Of a DNA stretch of 64,000 nucleotides, positions 17,018 through 26,255 are shown piece by piece. The position numbers and the translations under genes are program-made. A model generated the notes under the pieces. That model did not search any database. It was not told the DNA's origin and saw only the letters and a program-made list of their open reading frames with translations. The stretch's first letter is position 1; the number at the start of each line of letters is the position of its first letter. Source of the stretch: CAJBNH01 sp964447285 (GTDB lineage Bacteria > Myxococcota_A > UBA9042); NCBI GenBank assembly GCA_964447285.1, contig CAYURO010000003.1, forward strand, positions 62,001 through 126,000, written 5' to 3'.

Positions 17018-18438
17018 AGGATGTACCCGAACTGTTTGAGCATCTCGATGCGCTCCGACCACTTGGGCTCGATGCGCACGTGCACTTCCAGGAAGACCTT
17101 GCGGCCCAAGAGCTCTTCCATCTGGGCGCGGGCGGCGGTCGCCAGCTCCTTCATTCTCGCGCCGGCCTTGCCGATCAGAATCGCGCGCTGGGCCGGCTTT
17201 TCGACGTGGACCACCGCCTGCACATGCGTCAGGTCGGCCAGATCCTCGAACTTCTCGATCTCGACGGCGACGCCGTACGGAACCTCCTCGCGGGTTTGCA
17301 GGAACACCTGCTCGCGAAGGAACTCGGCGCACAGGAAGCGCACGCTGCGGTCGGTGAACTCATCGGCAGAAAATTCCGCAGGCTGCTCAGGCAGATACGT
17401 GCGGATGGCCTCGACCAGCTGCGCGATGCCGTCGGCAGTACGCGCACTGATGGGGACGATCGGACCCACGTGGGGCAGGCCGGAGTAGGCCTCAATCACG
17501 GGCAGCAGCGCCATGTGCCGCGTCACGTCGACTTTGTTCAGCGCCACCATCCACTTCTTGTTGTAGCGCAGGATTGACCGGATCACCCGCCGCTCACCGG
17601 GAGCCACACGCGGGTCGAACAGCAGCGGGGCCTCGGCTTCCTTGGCCTCCTCACCGCCCTCATCTTCACCGAAGTCTGCGGGCTCACTGCCTTCTTCCAT
17701 AGGTGCGGGCGTCTGCTTCAGCGGCGCGGACGGTCCCTTCTGCTTGGCAACCTTCTCTGCCCACCGCACGGCGTTTTGGGCATCGACCACCAGCACCACG
17801 ACATCGACGGTCTCCAGCGACTCAATCGCCACGCCGACCATCGCGCGGTTCAGCGGCGAGCGCGCCTTGTGGATGCCGGGCGTGTCCAGGAACACGATCT
17901 GCGTGTCGGGTCCGGTCCAGTAGCCCGCAATCCGGTCGCGCGTCGTCTGCGGCTTGGGGCTGACGATCGCCAGCTTTTCGCCGATGACCCGATTCATCAA
18001 CGTGGACTTGCCGACGTTGGGTTGGCCGGCGAGGGTCACCTGACCACAGCGGAAGGCGCGGGGATCACGTGACGGGAAATCGTCGTCGGGATGCGCCCTT
18101 GCGGCTTCCCAGGCGATTTCCTCCCAGCGGATCTCTGGCGCCGGCGGCGGTGCTGGGCGCGCGATCGGGGCAGGGGCGGATGGGGTCTCGACGGGCATCC
18201 GCGGTCCGGCGCCTGAGCGGGAACCAGCGGTGGGGCGGGGGCCGCTGGACGGTGCGCCGCGGGGGCCTGACCTGAGGTCGAACTCGGACGGGTGCTCGCG
18301 ATCGTAGACGCTGGGGCGAGGTGCGGGACGGGGTGCGCCAGCGCCGCGCTTGGTCGACCCCTTCTCACGCCGCTTGGCAGGCTTGCGCCCCAGCGTGCTC
18401 CCCGGCCGGGACGGCGGTTTGCGAATGTTGGGGGCCAC
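17014..18438 (-). CDS. era: GTPase Era with N-terminal extension and acidic insert
   Basis: 474 residues against about 300 for most Era proteins. The core is intact: G1 GQPNVGKS (138-145), effector TTRDR, G3 DTPG (185-188), G4 NKVD (301-304), G5-like SARTADG, and a C-terminal KH domain with VHVEKPAQRAILIGKAG. Era binds 16S rRNA and checks 30S assembly. Two additions are unusual: a 130-residue basic, Pro/Arg/Ser-rich, probably disordered N-terminus, and a 50-residue Pro/Glu/Gly-rich acidic insert between G3 and G4 (about 230-280). The start is a GTG at 18438 with CCGGAGGA in front. It follows the rdgB-rsmB fusion by 39 bases and overlaps der by four. Confidence 0.95.
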   Translation of the reverse strand: MAPNIRKPPSRPGSTLGRKPAKRREKGSTKRGAGAPRPAPRPSVYDREHPSEFDLRSGPRGAPSSGPRPTAGSRSGAGPRMPVETPSAPAPIARPAPPPAPEIRWEEIAWEAARAHPDDDFPSRDPRAFRCGQVTLAGQPNVGKSTLMNRVIGEKLAIVSPKPQTTRDRIAGYWTGPDTQIVFLDTPGIHKARSPLNRAMVGVAIESLETVDVVVLVVDAQNAVRWAEKVAKQKGPSAPLKQTPAPMEEGSEPADFGEDEGGEEAKEAEAPLLFDPRVAPGERRVIRSILRYNKKWMVALNKVDVTRHMALLPVIEAYSGLPHVGPIVPISARTADGIAQLVEAIRTYLPEQPAEFSADEFTDRSVRFLCAEFLREQVFLQTREEVPYGVAVEIEKFEDLADLTHVQAVVHVEKPAQRAILIGKAGARMKELATAARAQMEELLGRKVFLEVHVRIEPKWSERIEMLKQFGYIL

Positions 18439-18477
18439 GATCGTCCTCCGGTGCGGGGGGAAAGGAGAAAACCCTGG

Positions 18478-20562
18478 CTATTCGGAGGGTTGTTCTCTTG
18501 CTGTCACCGGCGCTGTCCGGTCCAGGGCGCAACAGTAGAAGCCATCCGGGCCTGTATGCGCAAGGGGGTGTGTCGCAAGGAACGCCGAATCCGCTGGCCC
18601 GAAGCGAGCTTCCGTCTTTTTGCGATAGTCCGGGTGGCGGGCCAGGAACGCGGCGACCACGTCCTCATTCTCGGCGCGCATCAGCGAGCAGGTTGCGTAC
18701 ACCAGCCGTCCGTTGCGCTTCACATGCCGCGCGGCTCGCTCGAGGATCGCGAGCTGCTGCGCCGGGAAACGCCCCAGCCACTCGCCGTCCACGTGCCAGC
18801 GCAGCTCTGGGTTGCGCCGCAGGGCGCCGGAGCTCGAACACGGCGCGTCGATGAGCACCGCGTCGGCCATGGGGACCCCGGGCACTGGCCCCTCGCCACG
18901 CGGCAAACACCGCGTACCCGCTTGGGAAACGCCCGCCCGCTTCAGTCGTCGGTCGCACTCGCTCAGGCGCTTGGCGTGGGTGTCCAGAGCCACCAGCTTG
19001 CCGCGTCCGCGCAGGTCGGCCGCAAGCGCCAAGGTCTTGCCGCCAGCGCCGGCACACCAATCAAGCACAGTTTCGCCGGGTTGCGCATGAACGGCGGCCG
19101 CGATGCGCTGGCTGCCCTCGTCCTGGATCTCAAACAGTCCCTGCTGGAAAGCGGGCAGTGCGGTCAGGCGTGCCGAGGCCAGACACAGCAGCGCGTGGGG
19201 CAGACCGTCGATCGGCGCGGTAGGGATCCCCTCCTCGCGCAGCAGACCGGCCACGTGGTCACGGTGCGTGCGCAGTGAGTTGACGCGAAGGGTCAGTGGG
19301 CCGCGCCGATTCATGTAGGTCAGCGCCGCGACGGCGTGATCGCGTCCGAGTTGGTCGATGCAGGCGTTCACAAAGTCGACGGTGTAGCCGAGCTCCAGTG
19401 CAAGTGCTTGCGCGTCGGACCAGGACCTCGAGGCGTAGGCCGCCGTTCGCAGCGCCGACTCCAGTCCCTGACGCGGCACCTTGAGCCGCTCGCTGAAGCC
19501 GGGATTGCGATCGAGCAGGCCGTCCAGCACGGTGGCAGGTCCGGTCTTCTTCTCCCAGTAGCGCGGACTGCCCTCCGCATCGAGATCGGTTGCGGCAAGC
19601 GTGGCCAGCAACGCGGCATCGCGCGGTTCCAGTCGGCGCGGGTCGGGTGGGCCGGGCGGCGCAGTGAGACCCAGCACGGCCATGCGGGCAAGCGTCAGGC
19701 GCGAAAGCGTTCGCAGCGCGTGCCAGTGCAGCTCGGCGACAGCGGCGCGCTCCTTGGGACCCAGCTGCGGCTGCTCGCCCAGTGCGTTCTCCAGCGCGGT
19801 GTCGGCATAGCGCAGCTCGCGGGCGATGCTGAGGTCCAGCGCGCGTGTCAGCGCGTGCAGCCCCGTCAGCCGGACATACAGCGGACGCTTCGGCTCGCCG
19901 CCGCGGACGGACGCAAGGTGGGTGGCCAGACGGACAAAGGCATGTCCACGATGCGAAAGGCGATTCTTTGCTGCGGTGTCGGCCTGGGCAAACGTGACGC
20001 CAAGCTCAGGGGACAGGAACAGCCGGTCATAGCCAAAGCCGCCCTCACCGGCGGGTTCTCGGGTGATGCGCCCATCCGTTCGGCCGACGAACGCGCGCCA
20101 CGGCACGCCATCGTCCGATCGCCCAGCGTCGGGTCCTTCCGCCAGCGGTCCGCACAGCACCAGTGTGCACAGGAACGCTGCCCCGCGCCCGCTGTCTTCC
20201 ACGTCGGTCAGTTTCTCCAGCAGCAGCAAGCGGTTGGCCGCGTCGTCTGCCTGCGGTCCGGCAAAGCGGGCGCTCTGTACCCCGGGACCGCCGCCCAGCG
20301 CATCGACGCACAGACCCGAGTCGTCGGCGACCACGCTCAGTCCGGTAGCGCGGAAGGCCGAGAGCGCCTTCTTCAATGAGTTGCCCAGAAACGTGTCGGC
20401 GTCCTCAACGACCTCAGGCAGCTCGCGGCCGGACTCGGCGGTCCACTCGCGGGGACCCAGCACGACCACGCCCAGATCGCGGCACAGCTCCCGTAATTCG
20501 CCCAGTTTTCCGGCGTTGCCGCTGGCCAGCAGCAGCCTTTCAGTGGGCAGGGCGTCGGTCAT
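18478..20562 (-). CDS. rdgB-rsmB: Fusion of RdgB-type dITP/XTP pyrophosphatase and RsmB-type rRNA cytosine methyltransferase
   Basis: 694 residues in one uninterrupted frame. Residues 1-215 are a complete Ham1/RdgB non-canonical purine NTP pyrophosphatase, with SGNAGK (14-19), ADDSGL (79-84), GFGYD (175-179) and KNRLSHR (199-205). Residues about 230-685 are an RsmB/Sun/NOL1-type RNA m5C methyltransferase. It has a NusB-like helical region, LRVNSLRT, SAM motif I DWCAGAGGKT (501-510), motif IV DAPCSSSG (Cys575) and motif VI YATCS (nucleophile Cys625). Both catalytic sets are complete, so one polypeptide should cleanse dITP/XTP and methylate C967-type 16S rRNA. The two activities normally sit on separate proteins. 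The ATG at 20562 begins the RdgB domain directly. It heads the run leading to era, der and recN. Confidence 0.93.
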   Translation of the reverse strand: MTDALPTERLLLASGNAGKLGELRELCRDLGVVVLGPREWTAESGRELPEVVEDADTFLGNSLKKALSAFRATGLSVVADDSGLCVDALGGGPGVQSARFAGPQADDAANRLLLLEKLTDVEDSGRGAAFLCTLVLCGPLAEGPDAGRSDDGVPWRAFVGRTDGRITREPAGEGGFGYDRLFLSPELGVTFAQADTAAKNRLSHRGHAFVRLATHLASVRGGEPKRPLYVRLTGLHALTRALDLSIARELRYADTALENALGEQPQLGPKERAAVAELHWHALRTLSRLTLARMAVLGLTAPPGPPDPRRLEPRDAALLATLAATDLDAEGSPRYWEKKTGPATVLDGLLDRNPGFSERLKVPRQGLESALRTAAYASRSWSDAQALALELGYTVDFVNACIDQLGRDHAVAALTYMNRRGPLTLRVNSLRTHRDHVAGLLREEGIPTAPIDGLPHALLCLASARLTALPAFQQGLFEIQDEGSQRIAAAVHAQPGETVLDWCAGAGGKTLALAADLRGRGKLVALDTHAKRLSECDRRLKRAGVSQAGTRCLPRGEGPVPGVPMADAVLIDAPCSSSGALRRNPELRWHVDGEWLGRFPAQQLAILERAARHVKRNGRLVYATCSLMRAENEDVVAAFLARHPDYRKKTEARFGPADSAFLATHPLAHTGPDGFYCCALDRTAPVTAREQPSE

Positions 20563-20890
20563 GGGGGTCCTTGGCGGGCGCGGTTGGCCGGCCGGGCGGG
20601 CCGAGTTCTACCCGATTCCGATCGCGCTTGCGACCGACCGATGCACGGTCCCGCGCTGCTGCAACTCCTGGTCGGATGAGGCAACCTCTGGACAGAAAGC
20701 CAGAAACGGCGAACATGTGGTGCGCCGCACTGGGATTCCGCATGTCGCCCCCTTGCACATCCGTGCGGAATTGTGGCAACGCTTGGGGCTTGGATCCGGA
20801 ACTTGCGGTCGGCTCGGCAGTCGACGCAGGGGACGAGAACCCCGCGCGGCCCTTGTTTCTTCGGGACCGTTCGATCAAAGGTGGTGCGAG
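20563..20890. other. 328-bp intergenic region between divergent genes
   Basis: This stretch lies between the divergent starts of rdgB-rsmB and the 20891 lipoprotein. On the minus strand TCGCAA-N17-TAGAAC is a weak promoter candidate for rdgB-rsmB. No convincing plus-strand promoter, RNA gene or repeat was seen. Confidence 0.4.
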
Positions 20891-21823
20891 ATGTCGTGTT
20901 CTTCCCGCAGTCTACTGGTGGCCCTGACCGCGTGGCTTGCCGTGCTGTCGGCCTGTTCCGGCCAGAGCCTCAAGGACCCCGACGGTGACGAGTCGCGCAC
21001 CAAGGCCCGTCCATTCGCCCGGCTTGAACCCACCGACGATAAGCTCGACGCGGCTGCCGGCGATCAGGAGGACTGGCGGTTCATCCTGCCCGAGCAGAAG
21101 GGCAAGATGGAGCTGCGGATCTCGCTGGGCAAGTGGGAGGAGTCGACGATCGTCGGCTTCGTTACCGTCTTCACCGAGGTCGGCGATCGCGTGGCGGAGA
21201 AGCCCATCCCGCCCGGCAACGCCGTGACGATCAAGCTCGAGTTCGAAGTCGAGCCCGACATGCGCTATCTGGTGCGCTTCAAGGCCACCAGCGGTAAAGG
21301 CAAGTACGCGGTCGAGGTTGGCGAGGCTGCGGACCCGTGCGGTGCGTGCACGCCGCAACAGGAGTGTGTGGACCAGAAGTGCGTCGACAAGGCCTGCGGC
21401 GGCGACTGCCCCGAGGATTCGGCGTGCGACAAAGCGACCAACAAGTGCGTCAAGACCGCGGTGCGACCTGAGAACAAGTGCGAGGGCGTCACCTGCCCGC
21501 GTGGTCAGGTCTGTGTGCGCGCCACGGGACGCTGCGTGACCCCCGCCGCCAAGGAGCCGACGCCCGCTCCGACCCCTGCCGCACCCGAAGCTGAGGACAT
21601 CAACTGCACCGTGATCGACGCGCGTGACTCCGGCGGAGGCTCGTTCCTGACGCTGTCGGCCGGCGACAACAAGGAAGTGAAGAAGGGCATGACCGGCTCG
21701 GTCAAGGGCCTGAAGGGCAGCTCGTTCACGATCGTCGATGTCTATCCGTTCCGTTCGAAGGCCACGTCGAAGTTGCCGCCGGCCGCGTTCGCCGGCAACA
21801 CGTCGGCCGTCATTCGGCGCTGA
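20891..21823 (+). CDS. Lipoprotein with Cys-rich linker
   Basis: 310 residues. Signal peptide with lipobox LAVLSAC (Cys22). A beta-rich N-terminal domain (about 30-145, ...DDKLDAAAGDQEDWRFILPEQKGKMELRISLG...) resembles pre-peptidase C-terminal/fibronectin-like sandwiches. A Cys-rich segment (about 150-220, CGACTPQQECVDQKCVDKAC) and a Pro/Ala linker follow. The C-terminal domain (about 240-310) contains VKKGMTGSVKG, which resembles a small beta-barrel domain seen in other secreted proteins. The ATG at 20891 has AAAGGTGG before it and starts the signal peptide; the frame is open further upstream without coding character. The next gene begins 5 bases after the stop, so they are probably co-transcribed. 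Function unknown. Confidence 0.85.
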   Translation: MSCSSRSLLVALTAWLAVLSACSGQSLKDPDGDESRTKARPFARLEPTDDKLDAAAGDQEDWRFILPEQKGKMELRISLGKWEESTIVGFVTVFTEVGDRVAEKPIPPGNAVTIKLEFEVEPDMRYLVRFKATSGKGKYAVEVGEAADPCGACTPQQECVDQKCVDKACGGDCPEDSACDKATNKCVKTAVRPENKCEGVTCPRGQVCVRATGRCVTPAAKEPTPAPTPAAPEAEDINCTVIDARDSGGGSFLTLSAGDNKEVKKGMTGSVKGLKGSSFTIVDVYPFRSKATSKLPPAAFAGNTSAVIRR

Positions 21824-21828
21824 CCCTG

Positions 21829-22479
21829 ATGCCCCTTCGGCACGCGATCGCAGGACTGTCCGCGACCTTGGTCTGGTGTCTGACAGTCGGATCGGCGCTC
21901 GCGGCACCGCCGCAACTGCCACCCCCTGAATATCATTTCGACGGAAAGTCAACGGGTTTCGTTGTCGGGACGACGTGGTCGCGCCTGGACCAGTCGGTTG
22001 CAGGCCTCGACCGGTCGGGGTGGGGGCTTCGGATCGGCGGACGGGTTGCGACCGTGCTGCAGTTGCTGGATGCAGAGGTAGGTTACGAGCACGCAGCCTA
22101 CGGTGTCGGCCTGTCTCGGGATGAATTGGGCGTCGTGGTCGCGAGCCACCCCGGCTTTCCGTTTCTGGTCTGGGACACCTATGCCAGCGACGTCGTTGCG
22201 GGTTTCCACCTGTTCGCCTCCGCCGCCCTCGCGCGTACCGATGGCCCCGAGGCGCGGGTGCACTGGGCGCCGACCATCGGCTTGGGTGGCGGATTCGACT
22301 TTCCCCTGTCGCCACGGGGAGGTGCGTCGGGCCTGTGGCTCACGTTGCGCTGGGCGAACCGGTGGCTGGCGGTTGGGGATGGACTGCCGAAGACGCACTT
22401 GGACGACCAGCAGGTGACGGTGCTGGTCGGTTGGCGCGCCTACACGCTGAACTGGGCGAGGATGCCCCGTCCCTTCTGA
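21829..22479 (+). CDS. Exported beta-barrel-like protein
   Basis: 216 residues. The signal peptide is cleaved near ALAA. The mature part is rich in alternating aromatic/aliphatic strands with Gly turns (GWGLRIGGRVATVLQLLDAEVGY..., GLWLTLRWANRWLAVGDG) and ends in an aromatic residue after MPRP, as outer-membrane barrels often do. An outer-membrane barrel of about eight strands is inference. The gene follows the upstream lipoprotein by 5 bases, suggesting a two-gene operon, and converges on the MepA-like gene. Confidence 0.75.
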   Translation: MPLRHAIAGLSATLVWCLTVGSALAAPPQLPPPEYHFDGKSTGFVVGTTWSRLDQSVAGLDRSGWGLRIGGRVATVLQLLDAEVGYEHAAYGVGLSRDELGVVVASHPGFPFLVWDTYASDVVAGFHLFASAALARTDGPEARVHWAPTIGLGGGFDFPLSPRGGASGLWLTLRWANRWLAVGDGLPKTHLDDQQVTVLVGWRAYTLNWARMPRPF

Positions 22480-22506
22480 AGAAGGCAGTCCGTGCTTGCG
22501 GTTGCG

Positions 22507-23325
22507 TCAGTCTACGCAGTCCGGGCGGTCCTTGGCGGCGCAGCGGAACCGAACGTGCAGGTGATTGTCGTGTCCGGGTGAGTGGCGGATCAGGCCACGT
22601 GGCACCGTCGGTCCCTCCGGGTACTGGAACAACTGCGCGAGACTCTCCTCACTCCAGCCTTGGTCGACCAGTTCCTCGTACAGCCGCGCCTGCAACCCAT
22701 GGTCCAGAAATACAAAAGTAACCTCGCCCGTATACAGCAACGCTTCGATCAGCGCCCAGGTCTTCTCCGCATCCAGCTCGCCGGGAGCCACCAGCGAAAA
22801 CCGCCGGGCGTTGGGCTGATCCGTCCGGAAATACCCCAGATCCACGTCTCGACCCGACTGGTGCGACCGGTGCGGGGGCAGAAAGCCTCCCGCCTCCGCC
22901 GACAGTCCACCCACCAGAACCGGGCCACTGCCGGGGAACTGCTCGGCGATCTGTCGGGCGGCCTGCTGCAGCAGCGCGACCGTCTCGTCAGTGGCCCACG
23001 CGTCTTTGCTCAGCGCCAGATAGCCGGGGCCAGAAGTCGGGATGCGGCAAGGGGTTTCGAGGCTACCCTCTGAGGCCTTGCCGATCGACCGCGAGGGACC
23101 CTCTCGGGAGTTGGAGCAGGTCGCAGGCCCGGAGGCGCCACCAGAGCCAAACGATAGCGATGACTTCGACGTGCCAGGTCGGTGGGGCAGTGGTGTGCGA
23201 CCGGGGATGGTCTCGACCGCACTCTCGTCGGCATAGCCCCAGTCGTCATCGACCTCGACCTCAGCCGACCCGCACGCAAGGCAGGCGAGTCCGAGCCCAA
23301 GGATGGTGGCAAGTCCCCAACGCAT
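22507..23325 (-). CDS. MepA-like penicillin-insensitive murein endopeptidase, lipoprotein
   Basis: 272 residues. Signal peptide with lipobox-like GLACLAC. The catalytic domain (about 95-265) carries the zinc-site motifs of peptidase family M74 (MepA): HRSHQSGRDVDLGY and HSPGHDNHLHVRF, with the expected His/Asp ligands. MepA enzymes cut D-alanyl-meso-diaminopimelyl cross-links in peptidoglycan. The region between the lipobox and the domain is low-complexity and Ser/Gly-rich. Two Cys near the C-terminus (FRCAAKDRPDC) fit the family's disulfides. The start is the ATG at 23325. It sits 50 bases after rapZ on the same strand. Confidence 0.88.
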   Translation of the reverse strand: MRWGLATILGLGLACLACGSAEVEVDDDWGYADESAVETIPGRTPLPHRPGTSKSSLSFGSGGASGPATCSNSREGPSRSIGKASEGSLETPCRIPTSGPGYLALSKDAWATDETVALLQQAARQIAEQFPGSGPVLVGGLSAEAGGFLPPHRSHQSGRDVDLGYFRTDQPNARRFSLVAPGELDAEKTWALIEALLYTGEVTFVFLDHGLQARLYEELVDQGWSEESLAQLFQYPEGPTVPRGLIRHSPGHDNHLHVRFRCAAKDRPDCVD

Positions 23326-23375
23326 GCGGAGCAGTATTCCGATCTTGTGAAGGGGCGCCAGAAAGTTTTGCGGAT

Positions 23376-24248
23376 TCAGTCCGGCGCGCGCACGTCGCGA
23401 TGGGTCACCGTCACGCGTCCGACGCCCGACGCTTGCAGGTGCCTGGCCATCGCCTCTGCCAGCGCGACCGACCGGTGCTGGCCGCCGGTGCAGCCGAACG
23501 CGACCGTGACCATCGCCCGGCCCTCGGCGGCGTGCAGGGGCAGTACGTGGTCCAGCAGCGCGGTCATTTGGGCCAGCGCTTGGTCACCGCCCCGGCGCAT
23601 CACGAAGTCGGCGACGTCGGGGTCCAGTCCCGACAGTGGCGCCAACTCTGCGATGAAGAACGGGTTCTCTACGTACCGCACGTCGAACACATAGTCGGCA
23701 TCGCGTGGCAGACCGTGCTTGTATCCGAACGACAGGACCGACACGACCATGCGCATCTCGGCCGAGTGCTCAGGGTCGAACAGCTTCTGCACCTGCCGCT
23801 TCAGCTGGTGTACGTTCATCTCGGACGTGTCGAGGACCAAGCTGGTGCGCTCACGAATCGCCGACATCGCCAGTCGTTCCGAGCGGATGCTCTCGCTCAC
23901 CGTGCCCGCCCGCCAGATGGGGTGCTTGCGGCGTGTCTCGGCAAAACGGCGGACCAGAATGTCGTCGGCGCAGTCCAGAAACACGACCTCAGGGCGGACG
24001 CCGGACGCGATCAGGGTGTCGAGCGCGTGGTCCAGATCGCCCAGCAAGGTGCCAGCGCGCACGTCGATGCCGACGGCAACGGGCGTGTGTTCGAGTCGAT
24101 CGCGAATGGTCTCGTTCAGTTGGGGCAGCAGGCCGGCCGGCAGGTTGTCGACGCAGTAGTAGCCGACGTCTTCCAGGGCGCGCAGGCAGGTCGAACGGCC
24201 GGACCCGCTCATTCCCGTGACGATCACCAGACGCCCGTTGGCCGCCAT
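23376..24248 (-). CDS. rapZ: RNase adapter / nucleotide-binding protein RapZ (YvcJ family)
   Basis: 290 residues, the usual length. Walker A TGMSGSGRST near the N-terminus, VDNLPAGLLPQL, the C-terminal FGCTGGQHRSVALAE and VTVTHRD motifs mark the family. RapZ guides RNase E to GlmZ in enterobacteria and binds amino-sugar or nucleotide ligands; its role in this lineage is not established. The ATG at 24248 has a GGGGGAGG Shine-Dalgarno. The frame extends upstream to 24347 but overlaps rpoN. rpoN lies 22 bases upstream on the same strand, the conserved rpoN-rapZ link, here without hpf or ptsN. Confidence 0.95.
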   Translation of the reverse strand: MAANGRLVIVTGMSGSGRSTCLRALEDVGYYCVDNLPAGLLPQLNETIRDRLEHTPVAVGIDVRAGTLLGDLDHALDTLIASGVRPEVVFLDCADDILVRRFAETRRKHPIWRAGTVSESIRSERLAMSAIRERTSLVLDTSEMNVHQLKRQVQKLFDPEHSAEMRMVVSVLSFGYKHGLPRDADYVFDVRYVENPFFIAELAPLSGLDPDVADFVMRRGGDQALAQMTALLDHVLPLHAAEGRAMVTVAFGCTGGQHRSVALAEAMARHLQASGVGRVTVTHRDVRAPD

Positions 24249-24270
24249 CGTTTCGCCTCCCCCCGTGAAC

Positions 24271-25980
24271 TCAGTACACCTTGCGCCGATGCGACGACGA
24301 AGGAATATGAATGGCTTCTCGATACTTGGCGACGGTCCGCCGGGCAATCGTCATCGTCTGCGTGGGGTACAGCGTCTCGAGCTGGTGTTCGGTGCAGTTC
24401 AGCCGGGACAGCATTCGCCCGCGGTCCCAATCGCCTTGCAGGATCTCCGCGATCTCCTGATCCGACAAGGGTGCGGTGGCCTGCTCCTTCTCAACCAGCC
24501 TGGCGATCGCGTGTTTGACGGCCTCGCTGGCCATGTCGTCGCCGCCTTGCGCTTGGATACGGCTATTGAAGAAGAATTTCAGCTCGTAGATGCCTTGTGG
24601 CGTGTGGCAGTACTTGTTGGTCGTGACGCGAGAGACCGTCGACTCGTGCAGCCCCACGTCCTCGGCCACGTCGCGCAGGACCAGCGGCTTCAGCCTCTCG
24701 ATGCCCCCGTCCAGAAACGGCCGCTGAAAGCGCATGATCGACTCGGTGACGCGCTGGATCGTGCTCTGGCGCTGGTGGATCGAGCGGATCATCCACATCG
24801 CCGACCGCATCTTCTCTTGCAGGTAGTCCTTCGCCTCGCTGCCCGTCTGCTCTGACAGGGCGTTTTGGTAGAACTTCGACACCCGCAGCCTGGGCAGCCC
24901 GTCCTCGTTCAGCACGACCGTGTAGTCGTCGCCGACCTTGATGACGTGCACATCGGGCGTGATGTAGCGCGCGCTCTCGCCAATGAATTCACGCCCCGGC
25001 CGCGGCTCCATCGTCGCCAGCAGCTCGAGCAGACGCTGCAGCTCTTCCGCCGTCAGCCGCAGATCCTTGCGAATCCCCTGATGATTGCGCGCCTCGATGT
25101 TCGGCAAGTGGCGGTCGATCAGCTTGTGCAGCCGCTTCTCGTCCGGGTGCCGCACCAGAGCCTGGGTCAGCAGGCACTCGCGCAGGTCGCGGCTGGCGAC
25201 CCCCAGCGGGTCCATCGTCCGAATCAGGTCCAGCACCTCGCGGACCAGAGGTTCCGTTGCGCCGTGCAGCGTCGCCGTCGCCCGTGTGGAATTCGCGTAG
25301 TAGGACTCGACCTTGCAGCCCTTGGCGCCGATCTGCTCCTCCCACGCCGCCATCTCGTCGTCGGTCAGCCAGTACAGCGAAAAGCCGGTGCGCGTGTCCA
25401 GCGTCTCGATGTCCGCCGCAGCCGCCTGCCGCAGCAGCAGCCGACGCGCCGACTCCGTCCCCCCCGAGATGTCCAATCGGCTGGGGCGGAAGAATCCGTC
25501 GTCGTCCAGATTGCCCAGGATGTCCTCGGCGATCTCGCGTTGCAGGGCTGAGAGCGTAAGGGTTCCAAGCTGTTCGGCTACATACTCCGACAGCGTCGAG
25601 GCGCGGGTCAGCGTCTGCGACAGGGCAGGGCGTTCCTCGTCGCTGTCTCGGTAGCTGCCCGTGCCTTCGGTGGGGCCTCGGGCCAGGTCCGTGAAGTAGG
25701 ACTGCCAATCAATCTCTGTCTTTTCCTGACGTTGCGCGGGCCCTTCGAAATCCGCGACCAGGCCTTCGCCACTGGTAATCGCGTTCGACATCGTCATCGA
25801 GGGCACGTCGGCGGGCGCGGCCTCCTCGAGCAGCGGATTCTCGTTCAGGGCGTCGGTGATGCTGTCGACAAGCTCGGTGCGCGAAAGCTGCAAAAGCCGG
25901 ATCGCTTGCTGAAGCTGCTGGGTCATGACCAGCCGCTGCTCCAACCTTTGACCGATGTAGAGGCCCTGCTTGAGTTCCAT
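24271..25980 (-). CDS. rpoN: RNA polymerase sigma-54 factor RpoN
   Basis: 569 residues. Region I is Gln/Leu-rich (MELKQGLYIGQRLEQRLVMT), region II acidic, then the core-binding domain and the C-terminal DNA-binding part. A helix-turn-helix lies near HESTVSRVTTNKY and the RpoN box ARRTVAKYRE is complete. RpoN recognises -24/-12 promoters and needs AAA+ activators; one such activator is at 6062-7885. The ATG at 25980 begins the conserved region I; the longer frame to 26031 adds no conserved sequence. A TTGCCG-N17-TAGACT promoter lies about 170 bases upstream. Confidence 0.97.
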   Translation of the reverse strand: MELKQGLYIGQRLEQRLVMTQQLQQAIRLLQLSRTELVDSITDALNENPLLEEAAPADVPSMTMSNAITSGEGLVADFEGPAQRQEKTEIDWQSYFTDLARGPTEGTGSYRDSDEERPALSQTLTRASTLSEYVAEQLGTLTLSALQREIAEDILGNLDDDGFFRPSRLDISGGTESARRLLLRQAAAADIETLDTRTGFSLYWLTDDEMAAWEEQIGAKGCKVESYYANSTRATATLHGATEPLVREVLDLIRTMDPLGVASRDLRECLLTQALVRHPDEKRLHKLIDRHLPNIEARNHQGIRKDLRLTAEELQRLLELLATMEPRPGREFIGESARYITPDVHVIKVGDDYTVVLNEDGLPRLRVSKFYQNALSEQTGSEAKDYLQEKMRSAMWMIRSIHQRQSTIQRVTESIMRFQRPFLDGGIERLKPLVLRDVAEDVGLHESTVSRVTTNKYCHTPQGIYELKFFFNSRIQAQGGDDMASEAVKHAIARLVEKEQATAPLSDQEIAEILQGDWDRGRMLSRLNCTEHQLETLYPTQTMTIARRTVAKYREAIHIPSSSHRRKVY

Positions 25981-26157
25981 GTCCTGCGCGGCACCAGAGG
26001 TAGGACGGTGCGGTCCGGCGCGTTCCGGCACGCGACGGCACTTCGGAGAAAGATTCGACTACCCACCCGGAAGCGTCAGTTCAGAGACCGAACATCGGGG
26101 AGGGGACCTGAGGGACCCCATTTCCACGAACACGCGCCTCGGAACTGGTACGAACGG

Positions 26158-26186
26158 AGTCTAGGAGTGCGGGAGCGAAACGGCAA
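26158..26186 (-). promoter_or_regulatory. Candidate promoter for rpoN-rapZ
   Basis: Minus strand: TTGCCG, 17-bp spacer, TAGACT, the same -10 as the clpP candidate. It implies an untranslated leader of about 170 bases. Confidence 0.5.
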
Positions 26187-26255
26187 GTCGCAGTCACCGT
26201 CGCCGGTGGTTTCGGCCCAATTCCTGCATGCACAGCAAACCACGGCCGATAGGGC

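Noticed and set aside
20540..20878. 112-codon minus-strand frame in the rdgB upstream gap
   Set aside because: No Shine-Dalgarno, family or coding bias; it overlaps the rdgB-rsmB start.
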